The notes beneath the pieces are model-generated. The model saw only the letters and a list, made by a program, of their open reading frames with translations. It was not told the origin of the DNA and made no database searches. A DNA stretch of 7,053 nucleotides from Phyllobacteriaceae bacterium (GTDB lineage Bacteria > Pseudomonadota > Alphaproteobacteria > Rhizobiales > Rhizobiaceae). The position numbers and the translations under genes were made by a program. The DNA is taken from contig JAHEGF010000174.1 in NCBI GenBank assembly GCA_024645155.1, forward strand, positions 1 to 7,053, written 5' to 3'. Shown here piece after piece: positions 1 through 5,636 of this stretch (within the stretch, counting starts at the first letter, position 1; every line of letters starts with the position of its first letter).

Positions 1-426
1 CACCTCGTTGAGCACCCATTGCGGGCGGGCCTCCGGCTTGTCGATCTTGTTGATCGCAACAATCGGCTTCAGTCCGATTTTCAGGGCTTTCTGCAGAACG
101 AATTTCGTTTGCGGCATCGGGCCTTCGGCGGCATCGACAAGTATGATTGCACCGTCCACCATGTTGAGAATGCGCTCCACTTCGCCGCCAAAATCCGCAT
201 GGCCCGGCGTGTCAACAATGTTGATGCGCGTGTCCTTCCACTGGATCGAGGTGACCTTGGCAAGGATGGTGATGCCGCGCTCGCGCTCCAGGTCGTTCGA
301 ATCCATGGCGCGCTCGTCAACCTGCTGGTTTTCGCGAAACGTGCCGGACTGGCGCAGAAGAACGTCGATAAGGGTTGTCTTGCCATGATCAACATGGGCA
401 ATGATCGCAATATTGCGAAGGGTCAT
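1..426 (-). CDS. typA: Translational GTPase TypA/BipA, N-terminal part (3' end off the left edge)
   Basis: This is the first 142 codons of TypA/BipA, an EF-G-like GTPase that binds the ribosome and supports ribosome assembly and growth under stress such as cold. The protein begins MTLRNIAIIAHVDHGKTT. The GTPase motifs appear in order: the P-loop AHVDHGKT (residues 10-17), switch I ERGIT (49-53), DTPGH (72-76) and NKID (126-129). The segment DFGGEVERI after DTPGHA (78-86) is typical of TypA and helps separate it from LepA and EF-G. The full family is about 600 residues, so the remaining GTPase portion, the beta-barrel and the C-terminal domains lie outside the window. The ATG at 426-424 is preferred because the homology starts immediately and the E. 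coli protein begins almost the same way. Only a weak GAGA (436-433) serves as ribosome binding site, 6 bases upstream. The frame is open to base 1, so the gene is cut by the window and not broken. It is divergent from the CitE-like gene. Confidence 0.96.
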   Translation of the reverse strand, partial: MTLRNIAIIAHVDHGKTTLIDVLLRQSGTFRENQQVDERAMDSNDLERERGITILAKVTSIQWKDTRINIVDTPGHADFGGEVERILNMVDGAIILVDAAEGPMPQTKFVLQKALKIGLKPIVAINKIDKPEARPQWVLNEV

Positions 427-452
427 GATCAATCTCGAATACTGGAGGATAT

Positions 453-471
453 GGCTCTCCGGGAGCCTTTT
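453..471 (+). other. Small GC-rich stem-loop followed by TTTT
   Basis: GGCTC (453-457) pairs with GAGCC (463-467). An extra T-G wobble leaves a three-base loop, and TTTT (468-471) follows on the plus strand. It resembles a minimal intrinsic terminator or attenuator ahead of the CitE-like gene. The stem is short (5-6 bp) and the T-run is only four bases, so function is doubtful. On the minus strand it would lie in the typA leader, where it is preceded by AAAA and would not terminate. Confidence 0.25.
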
Positions 472-560
472 GGCGGTGCTTACAAGGTTTTTGCCGCAAG
501 TGGAAGGCCCCCGGCAGCGGTAATTGCAGCGCCACCGGGAACCGACCTGGCGATTGCACT

Positions 561-566
561 TGTCAA
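561..566 (-). promoter_or_regulatory. Possible -35 element (TTGACA) for typA
   Basis: The minus strand reads TTGACA, a perfect -35 consensus, about 135 bases upstream of the typA start and just ahead of the CitE-like start on the other strand. No matching -10 is visible at 16-18 bases. It may be chance, although alphaproteobacterial -10 boxes are often weak. Confidence 0.2.
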
Positions 567-576
567 AGAGCCCAAT

Positions 577-1506
577 ATGATACCTGCGATGACAAGAACC
601 CTGCCCCGGCAAAAGCGGCGTCCGCCGCGACTGAGACGCAGCTGGCTGTTTGTGCCGGGGGCTGACCGTGATGCACTAGAAAAGGCCTCTTCCCTGGGCG
701 CCGATGTCGCGATCCAGGAACTGGAGGACTTCACGATTCCCGAACAGCGCCCGCAGGCGCGAACGCTTTCGCACGGCGTGCTTTCCGGATGGCGGAAAGG
801 CGGAACCCTTGCCGCGGTTCGCATCAACCCGCTCGAAGGCACCGACGGTTTTGACGACCTTGAAGCCGCGATGGCCGGACGGGCGGATATTGTGATGTTG
901 CCAAAGTCGGTGTCGGCGCAGCAGATCATCCGACTCGACCGGCATATTACCGAAATGGAAAATCGAAACGGGATTGAGCCGGGTTCAACGGAAATCGTTC
1001 CCAACATCGAGACCGCAGCGGGCCTGGTCGCAGCCGGCAGCATCGCCGCGGCATCAAAGCGGGTGACCGCCATGCTGGTCGCGTCCGAAGACATGGTCGC
1101 CGACCTAGGCGCGGAACGAAGCCCGGACGGCCGGGAGCTTGCCTATGTCCGCTCGCGTTTCATTGTCGAATGCGTGGCATCCGGTGTCACGGCGATCGAC
1201 TGCCCCTACACGTTTTCGGACAATGAGGGCGCCCGTGCCGAAACGGTTTCTGCGCGCATGCTTGGCTACACCGCCAAGAGTGCTGTCACACCCGGTCACG
1301 TGGCGGTCATCAACGATGTCCTGACACCATCGGCGGCCGAACTGGAAAGGGCGCGTCGCATCGCCGGCGCATTCGAAAAAGCGCGGGCCGGCGGAGCGGA
1401 CCGGGTGACACTGGACGGGCACATGATCGAACTGCCTCGCTACTCCGCAGCCAGGCGCCTTCTGGAACGCGGCAGGGAATTTGCGGCACTGGCGGCAAAG
1501 GAATAA
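577..1506 (+). CDS. CitE-like protein, HpcH/HpaI aldolase/citrate lyase family
   Basis: A probable cytoplasmic TIM-barrel lyase related to the citrate lyase beta subunit and to malyl-/citramalyl-CoA lyases; family members cleave or form C-C bonds in CoA thioesters or 2-keto acids, usually with Mg2+. From the ATG at 577 it has 309 residues, close to the usual 270-320. Visible motifs are RRSWLFVPGAD (20-30), QELEDFT (47-53), AVRINPLEGTDGFDDLEA (80-97), IVMLPK (105-110), PNIETAAGL (142-150, whose Glu145 fits the metal ligand), ASEDMVADLG (169-178) and KSAVTPGHVAVINDVLTPS (234-252). Two motifs depart from standard CitE, which has D-L-E-D and I-H-P. The substrate therefore cannot be named, and there are no citC, citD or citF neighbours to support a citrate lyase complex. 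The start is uncertain. ATG 577 has AGAG six bases upstream; ATG 589 is the next candidate. ATG 451 is in frame, but its GGAGG is only two bases away and it would add a 42-residue tail that resembles nothing I know. Confidence 0.88.
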   Translation: MIPAMTRTLPRQKRRPPRLRRSWLFVPGADRDALEKASSLGADVAIQELEDFTIPEQRPQARTLSHGVLSGWRKGGTLAAVRINPLEGTDGFDDLEAAMAGRADIVMLPKSVSAQQIIRLDRHITEMENRNGIEPGSTEIVPNIETAAGLVAAGSIAAASKRVTAMLVASEDMVADLGAERSPDGRELAYVRSRFIVECVASGVTAIDCPYTFSDNEGARAETVSARMLGYTAKSAVTPGHVAVINDVLTPSAAELERARRIAGAFEKARAGGADRVTLDGHMIELPRYSAARRLLERGREFAALAAKE

Positions 1507-1534
1507 CCACGCCCGGATGGATCGGTTCCCGCCG
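1507..1534. other. Convergent gap between the CitE-like gene and dppF
   Basis: Only 28 bases separate the two stop codons. I see no stem-loop with a T-run for either direction here or in the flanking coding ends. Either termination is Rho-dependent or the two transcripts run into each other as overlapping 3' ends. Confidence 0.6.
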
Positions 1535-2530
1535 TCAGTCTTCCAGCGGATAATGGCAGGCACGCTGTTGCCCGCCGCCTTCTTCCAGTTCGGGTTCGGT
1601 GCTGCGGCAAAGATCCTTTGACCGCCAGCAGCGCGGATTGAAATTGCAGCCGTCCGGGGGATTGAGGGGTGATGGCAATTCCCCTTCGAGGCGGATGCGT
1701 TCCTTCTTGCGCGCCGGGTCGGCAACCGGTGTCGCAGACAAAAGCGCAGCCGTATAGGGATGGCGTGGCTTGTTGAAAACGGCCTCGGCAGATCCGAACT
1801 CGACCGGCTTTCCCAGATACATCACCATGATGTCATTGGCGATATGTTGAACCACCGAAAGATCGTGGCTGATGAACAGGTATGCAAGGCCGAGATCGTT
1901 TTGCAGGTCCATCAGGATGTTGAGCACTTGCGCCTGAATTGAAACATCGAGCGCGGAGACCGGTTCGTCGAGCACGAGTATCTTCGGATTGAGCATCAGG
2001 GCGCGTGCGACCGCGATACGCTGGCGCTGGCCGCCTGAAAACATGTGGGGATAGCGCTCATAGTGCTCTGAACGCAGGCCAACACGTTCCATCATTTCCT
2101 GGCCCTTGCGGCGCCTTTCCGAACCACCAAGGGCGGTGTTGATCTTGAGCGGCTCCTCAAGGATCGCGCCGATCTTCTGTCGCGGATTAAGCGATCCATA
2201 GGGGTTCTGGAAGACAATCTGGACAGCCTGGCGCAGTTGCGGATCACCGGCGGTAGCCTGCTTGCCGTCGATCATCAGCGTACCGCGGGTCGGTTCCTCG
2301 ATCATCGTGACCAGCCGTGCAAGGGTCGACTTGCCGCATCCGGACTCGCCAACCACGGCAAGGGTCTTTCCGGCTTCCAGATCGAAGCTGACGCCGTCAA
2401 GCGCCTTGACAGTGGCCTTGTCGCGAAACATGCCGCGCGAGACTTCATAGTGTCGGGCCAGATCGCGAGCCCTGACAACGACATTCGACGCGGTGGCCGG
2501 CGCGGATTTTTCAGCGGCGACAGCCATCAT
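1535..2530 (-). CDS. dppF: Dipeptide ABC transporter ATP-binding subunit DppF
   Basis: The second of the two ATPases that power dipeptide import; it acts at the inner face of the membrane on DppB/DppC. It has 331 residues (E. coli DppF is about 334). In order it shows Walker A GESGCGKST (61-69), the Q-loop around IVFQNPYGSLNP (105-116), the signature SGGQRQR (165-171), Walker B ILVLDEP (184-190) followed by the D-loop SALD, and the H-loop ISHDLS (220-225). The C-terminal oligopeptide/dipeptide extension follows, with RHPYTAALLSATP (256-268) and GELPSPLNPPDGC (283-295). It carries cysteines 295, 301, 308 and 325 in a C-x5-C-x6-C-x16-C pattern. The frame is open upstream to an ATG at 2677, but that stretch lies inside dppD and has no homology. 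The ATG at 2530-2528 overlaps the dppD stop as ATGA and has AGGGGA six bases upstream; the adjacent ATG at 2527 is an alternative. It is the last gene of the operon. Confidence 0.95.
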   Translation of the reverse strand: MMAVAAEKSAPATASNVVVRARDLARHYEVSRGMFRDKATVKALDGVSFDLEAGKTLAVVGESGCGKSTLARLVTMIEEPTRGTLMIDGKQATAGDPQLRQAVQIVFQNPYGSLNPRQKIGAILEEPLKINTALGGSERRRKGQEMMERVGLRSEHYERYPHMFSGGQRQRIAVARALMLNPKILVLDEPVSALDVSIQAQVLNILMDLQNDLGLAYLFISHDLSVVQHIANDIMVMYLGKPVEFGSAEAVFNKPRHPYTAALLSATPVADPARKKERIRLEGELPSPLNPPDGCNFNPRCWRSKDLCRSTEPELEEGGGQQRACHYPLED

Positions 2531-2542
2531 CGCACATCCCCT
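2527..2542 (-). promoter_or_regulatory. dppF ribosome binding site and ATGA overlap with dppD
   Basis: AGGGGA (2542-2537) lies six bases before ATG 2530, and that ATG shares bases with the dppD TGA stop as ATGA. This supports the start at 2530 over the longer open frame and suggests re-initiation by ribosomes finishing dppD. Confidence 0.8.
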
Positions 2543-3543
2543 GCGCCAGCCGCCATGGCCGGTCCGGGATGGTTTGTTGGCTTGCCGCCAACCAGCGGAT
2601 AGTTGCACAATGCGTATCCGAATTTCCGCCCCTGGCGGACCGGATCGTGCAGGCACTGTTGCGTTGCATGGGTGCATCGGGGCGAAAACAGGCAGCCCTC
2701 GGGACGGTCCGACTGGCCGGGCACCACGCCGGGAATGGAAGGAAGGCGGCCGTGGCGTTCTGCGCGTTCGGGCAACGCCGACAAAAGTGCTGCTGTATAG
2801 GGATGGTGCGGATCGGCGAACAGTTCGGCCACGGGTTGTTCTTCGACTTTCTGGCCGGCGTATTGCACCTGCACGCGCTCGGCCGTTTCGGCAACCACAC
2901 CCATGTCGTGGGTGATCAGGATCAGCCCCATGTCATGCTGTTTTTGCAGCGAAACGAGCAGGTCGAGAATTTGCGCCTGGATGGTGACATCGAGCGCTGT
3001 CGTCGGCTCATCGGCAATCAGGAGCTTGGGATTGCAGGCCAGGGCCATGGCGATCATGACACGCTGGCTCATGCCGCCGGAAAGCTGATGGGGGAACTGC
3101 GACAGGCGCGCTTCGGGTGCCGGAATACCAACCAGGTCGAGCAGCTCGATGCATCTTTTGCGCCGTGCCGTCCGGTCCATTCCAAGGTGAACGCGCAGGG
3201 ATTCGCCGATCTGGAAACCGACCGTGAAACAGGGGTTCAGGCTCGACATCGGCTCCTGGAAAATCATCGCGATGTCCTTGCCGATTATCGTGCGCCGTTC
3301 CTTCGGTTCGAGATTGAGGATGTCATTGCCGTCAAACACCATGGCATCGGCGGTGATTGTCGCGGTCCATGGCAACAGGCCCATCAATGCCAGCATCGAT
3401 ACGGACTTTCCCGAACCGGATTCGCCTACTATCGCCAGTATCTCACCGTGGTCGCAGGTCAGCGAAACGTTGTCGACCGCGCGAAACTGGCCTCCGGAAG
3501 TGTCAAACTCGACTGACAGGTTTTCGATTTCCAGCAGTGGCAT
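2527..3543 (-). CDS. dppD: Dipeptide ABC transporter ATP-binding subunit DppD
   Basis: The first of the paired ATPases of the dipeptide importer, expected to form a heterodimer with DppF under the DppB/DppC channel. It has 338 residues, slightly longer than E. coli DppD (about 327). The motifs are Walker A GESGSGKS (40-47), the Q-loop IFQEPMSSLNP (94-104), the signature LSGGMSQR (154-161, the usual DppD/OppD form), Walker B LLIADEP (174-180) with TALD, and the H-loop ITHDMG (210-215). The C-terminal domain has HHPYTAALLSALP (246-258), IPGVVPG (270-276) and four cysteines at 284, 290, 297 and 313 (C-x5-C-x6-C-x15-C). The start ATG 3543-3541 lies only three bases after the dppC stop; a GGAG (3554-3551) inside the end of dppC sits seven bases upstream. 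The last codons (KPTNHPGPAMAAGAGDVR) are a poorly conserved tail, and its stop overlaps the dppF start. Confidence 0.95.
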   Translation of the reverse strand: MPLLEIENLSVEFDTSGGQFRAVDNVSLTCDHGEILAIVGESGSGKSVSMLALMGLLPWTATITADAMVFDGNDILNLEPKERRTIIGKDIAMIFQEPMSSLNPCFTVGFQIGESLRVHLGMDRTARRKRCIELLDLVGIPAPEARLSQFPHQLSGGMSQRVMIAMALACNPKLLIADEPTTALDVTIQAQILDLLVSLQKQHDMGLILITHDMGVVAETAERVQVQYAGQKVEEQPVAELFADPHHPYTAALLSALPERAERHGRLPSIPGVVPGQSDRPEGCLFSPRCTHATQQCLHDPVRQGRKFGYALCNYPLVGGKPTNHPGPAMAAGAGDVR

Positions 3544-3546
3544 GGC

Positions 3547-4482
3547 TCAACTCCGCTTCAGCTTTGGGTCAAGCGCATCGCGCAATCCGTCGCCCATCAG
3601 GTTGATCGCCAGAACCGTGATCAGGATTGCAAGACCGGGAAATGTAACAACCCACCAGGCGCGCAGGATGAACTCCCGTGCCTCGGCCAGCATCGTGCCC
3701 CATTCCGGTGTCGGCGGCTGGGCGCCCATTCCGAGGAAGCCAAGTGCGGCGGCATCGAGAATGGCGCTGGAAAAGGCAAGCGTCGCTTGGACGATCAACG
3801 GTGCCAGGCAGTTCGGCAGAATGGTTATGAACATCAGCCGCAAAACGCCGGCACCGGCAACACGCGATGACACGACGTATTCGCGCTCGCGCTCGGACAA
3901 AACCGATGCCCGTGTCAGGCGGACGAAGTGGGGTTGCAGGATCAGCGCAATCGCAATCATGGCATTGATCAGGCCGGGGCCGAGTATGGCGACGAGAACG
4001 AGCGCCAGCAACAGGGACGGAAAGGCCAGGATGACATCCATGACGCGCATGATCGCGGTGTCGATCCAGCCGCGGAAATAGCCGGCAGTCAAACCGATCA
4101 GCACACCGGACGAAACCGAAAGCGTTACAACGAATATGCCGATAAAAAGCGAAAAGCGTGCGCCGTAGATCAGTCGCGAAAGGATGTCGCGTCCGACCGC
4201 ATCGGTACCCAGCGGAAATGCACCCGATCCGCCGGACTGCCAGAACGGCGGCAACAAGAGCGCCTCGCGGTTCTGCACCGTCGGCCCATGCGGGGCAAAG
4301 ACCGGTGCGAATATCGCGACCACCACTATCACCGCGAAAACGCAGAGCCCGATGACCGCGCCCTTGTTCTGGCTGAAATAGAACCAGAATTCGCTGAGCA
4401 TGGCCTTGCGCATCGCCCACGGATCGACCGGGCCTGCGACCAGGGGATCGGTGTCTGTTCCGCGTGCTTCCACCTGCGCCAT
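3547..4482 (-). CDS. dppC: Dipeptide ABC transporter permease DppC
   Basis: One of the two integral membrane subunits of the dipeptide importer. It has 311 residues (E. coli DppC is about 300). A hydrophilic cytoplasmic N-terminus contains LSEFWFYFSQNKGAVIGL (29-46), followed by the first membrane helix at about 43-63. The family hallmark LGTDAVGRDILSRLIYGARFSL spans 91-112. Further hydrophobic helices follow at about 114-135, 152-182, 226-245 and 274-295. The ATPase-coupling EAA loop is at about 200-224 (EYVVSSRVAGAGVLRLMFITILPN). The near-invariant segment ALGFLGMGAQPPTPEWGTML and the ending NLMGDGLRDALDPKLKRS closely match DppC as I recall it. The start ATG 4482-4480 has an excellent AGGAGG five bases upstream, overlapping the dppB stop codon, which suggests translational coupling with dppB. 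Confidence 0.95.
   Translation of the reverse strand: MAQVEARGTDTDPLVAGPVDPWAMRKAMLSEFWFYFSQNKGAVIGLCVFAVIVVVAIFAPVFAPHGPTVQNREALLLPPFWQSGGSGAFPLGTDAVGRDILSRLIYGARFSLFIGIFVVTLSVSSGVLIGLTAGYFRGWIDTAIMRVMDVILAFPSLLLALVLVAILGPGLINAMIAIALILQPHFVRLTRASVLSEREREYVVSSRVAGAGVLRLMFITILPNCLAPLIVQATLAFSSAILDAAALGFLGMGAQPPTPEWGTMLAEAREFILRAWWVVTFPGLAILITVLAINLMGDGLRDALDPKLKRS
3551..3554 (-). promoter_or_regulatory. dppD ribosome binding site
   Basis: GGAG lies inside the last codons of dppC, seven bases ahead of the dppD ATG. The dppC stop falls between the site and the start, so translation of the two genes is probably coupled. Confidence 0.75.
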
Positions 4483-4487
4483 GCCCG

Positions 4488-4493
4488 CCTCCT
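4488..4493 (-). promoter_or_regulatory. dppC ribosome binding site overlapping the dppB stop
   Basis: A full AGGAGG sits five bases before the dppC ATG, and its first bases are part of the dppB TAG stop. It is the strongest Shine-Dalgarno in the window. Confidence 0.85.
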
Positions 4494-5496
4494 AATACCT
4501 GATCCGCGGATTGATGAGGCCATAAAGGACATCAACAATCAGGTTGACGATCATGATTACCGCGGCAATGAGCAATAGACCGCCCTGGACAACCGCATAG
4601 TCGCGTTTGGAAACGGAATCGACCATCCACTTGCCGATGCCCGGCCACGAGAAAATCGTCTCGGTGAGGATGGCGCCGGCAAGCAGGACGCCGACCTGCA
4701 GGCCGATGGTGGTGATGACCGGTATCAGCGCGTTGCGCAACGCATGAAGCCCGATTACCCGGTTCGGCGCCAGGCCCTTCGAGCGTGCGGTTCGCACATA
4801 GTCCTCGCCAAGCACCTCGAGCATGGCGGACCGCGTCTGGCGGGCTATGACCGCCAGGGGAATGGTTGCCAGGACAATGGTTGGCAGCACGAGATGGCTG
4901 ACCGCCGACTTGAAGGCTCCCGCCTGGCCTGACAGAAGGCTGTCGATCAGCATGAATCCGGTGACCGGCGGGAAAAAGTAGATCAGTGAAATTCGGCCGG
5001 AAACCGGGGTCCACTGCAATATCCCCGAAAACAGGATGATCAGCAGCAGGCCCCACCAGAAAATCGGCATCGAATAGCCGACAAGAGCGGTTCCCATGAT
5101 CGACTGGTCAAGCCAGGTGCCGCGCTTGACCGCAGCCAGCACGCCGGCGGGAATTCCGATGGCGGTCGCCACGATGATCGCGCACACGGAAAGTTCGATG
5201 GTTGCCGGAAACAACGTGAAGAATTCTTCGAGTACGGGCCGCTTGGTTACGACCGAAGTGCCGAAATCGCCTGTCAGGATGTCGCCAACATAGTTGAAGA
5301 ACTGGATGTAGATGGGTTGGTCAAAGCCATAGACCGCCTGCAGTTGCTGATAGCGTTCCTCGGTCATTCCGCGTTCGCCGGCAAGCAGGAGTATCGGATC
5401 GCCCGGAATCATTCGGATGAATGAAAAGGCAACGATCGCCACACCGATGAATGTCGGGATGAGTAATGCGAAGCGTGAGAGCAGAAACTTGAGCAT
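4492..5496 (-). CDS. dppB: Dipeptide ABC transporter permease DppB
   Basis: The other membrane subunit of the importer, 334 residues, near the E. coli length of about 339. It starts MLKFLLSRFALLIPTFIGVA and follows DppB almost motif for motif: FIRMIPGDPILLLAGERG (26-43), ATIELSVCAIIVATAIGIPAGVLAAVKRG (98-126), GYSMPIFWWGLLLI (140-153), TPVSGR (163-168), TGFMLIDSLL (179-188), the EAA coupling loop at about 231-256 (EDYVRTARSKGLAPNRVIGLHALRNA), GAILTETIFSWPGIG and the terminal INPRIRY. Membrane helices fall at about 8-30, 98-123, 135-158, 200-219, 257-280 and 305-328. Its stop (TAG, 4494-4492) lies within the dppC ribosome binding site region. The start ATG 5496-5494 is fixed by homology, but the ribosome binding site is poor: the nearest purine-rich stretch, GGGGA (5513-5509), is 12 bases away and sits in the loop of a small hairpin. 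dppB is separated from dppA by a 140-base structured spacer. Confidence 0.96.
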   Translation of the reverse strand: MLKFLLSRFALLIPTFIGVAIVAFSFIRMIPGDPILLLAGERGMTEERYQQLQAVYGFDQPIYIQFFNYVGDILTGDFGTSVVTKRPVLEEFFTLFPATIELSVCAIIVATAIGIPAGVLAAVKRGTWLDQSIMGTALVGYSMPIFWWGLLLIILFSGILQWTPVSGRISLIYFFPPVTGFMLIDSLLSGQAGAFKSAVSHLVLPTIVLATIPLAVIARQTRSAMLEVLGEDYVRTARSKGLAPNRVIGLHALRNALIPVITTIGLQVGVLLAGAILTETIFSWPGIGKWMVDSVSKRDYAVVQGGLLLIAAVIMIVNLIVDVLYGLINPRIRY

Positions 5497-5503
5497 GGGC
5501 CCA

Positions 5504-5519
5504 GCTTTTCCCCGAAAGC
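5504..5519 (-). promoter_or_regulatory. Mini-hairpin carrying the only SD-like sequence before dppB
   Basis: GCUUU (5519-5515) pairs with AAAGC (5508-5504), leaving the purine-rich GGGGA (5513-5509) in the loop. It lies 12 bases from the dppB ATG. It could tune dppB initiation, but the stem is only five pairs, three of them A-U. Confidence 0.3.
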
Positions 5520-5523
5520 AGCC

Positions 5524-5555
5524 AGTGGTTGTCGATCAGCGAAGCTGAACCAGTG
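5524..5555 (-). other. Second stem-loop in the dppA-dppB spacer
   Basis: An inner stem UCAGC/GCUGA with a UUC loop (5548-5536) is bracketed by outer arms CACUGGUU (5555-5548) and AACCACUG (5531-5524), which pair at seven of eight positions. The inner and outer helices compete for base 5548 and leave an asymmetric internal loop, so this is weaker than the hairpin nearer dppA. Confidence 0.4.
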
Positions 5556-5583
5556 CCGCCCTGAAATTCTTCGGATGCGAGAG

Positions 5584-5619
5584 CGCACCCCGGAGCGGCA
5601 GTGCCAACTCCGGGATGCG
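5584..5619 (-). promoter_or_regulatory. Strong intercistronic hairpin after dppA
   Basis: In the dppA transcript the arm at 5619-5608 (CGCAUCCCGGAG) pairs with the arm at 5595-5584 (CUCCGGGGUGCG). All 12 positions pair, one as G-U. The 12-base loop can itself fold as GGC-ACU-GCC. The hairpin starts 17 bases after the dppA stop and no U-run follows, so it is not a standard intrinsic terminator. By analogy with malE-malF type spacers it could protect the dppA mRNA 3' end and reduce expression of dppBCDF. The structure is seen directly; the role is inferred. Confidence 0.7.
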
Positions 5620-5636
5620 TATCAGTCGCTGCGTTC

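Larger units (their letters stand above)
427..576. other. Divergent intergenic region between typA and the CitE-like gene
   Basis: These 150 bases separate two genes transcribed outward, so both promoters should lie here or overlap the start of the neighbouring gene. No sigma-70 promoter is convincing. The best partial hit is a TTGACA on the minus strand (566-561), pointing towards typA. With a 17-base spacer its -10 hexamer would be GGTTCC, which is poor. The plus strand shows no good pair. The region also holds a small hairpin at 453-467 and an in-frame upward extension of the CitE-like reading frame. Confidence 0.6.

Noticed and set aside
19..576. The in-frame upstream extension of the CitE-like gene through the antisense of typA
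   Set aside because: The first 136 codons are the complement of conserved typA coding sequence, and family homology starts only after codon 577.
1105..1725. A 206-codon minus-strand frame under the CitE-like gene and the dppF 3' end
   Set aside because: It covers strongly supported genes and has no recognisable motif.
1535..2677. A longer DppF starting at 2677 with 49 extra residues
   Set aside because: The extra part lies inside dppD, lacks ABC homology, and the ATGA overlap with a good ribosome binding site supports 2530.
2569..3516. A 315-codon open frame on the plus strand, antisense to dppD
   Set aside because: It mirrors the clearly homologous DppD; the translation shows no recognisable motif and the opening is explained by third-position GC bias.
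3224..4081. A 285-codon plus-strand frame spanning the dppD/dppC junction
   Set aside because: It is antisense to two well-supported genes, and its Ser/Arg-rich composition is typical of a shadow frame.
3569..4420. A 283-codon open frame on the minus strand, in another frame of dppC
   Set aside because: It is an arginine- and proline-rich frame shadow of DppC with no domain signal.
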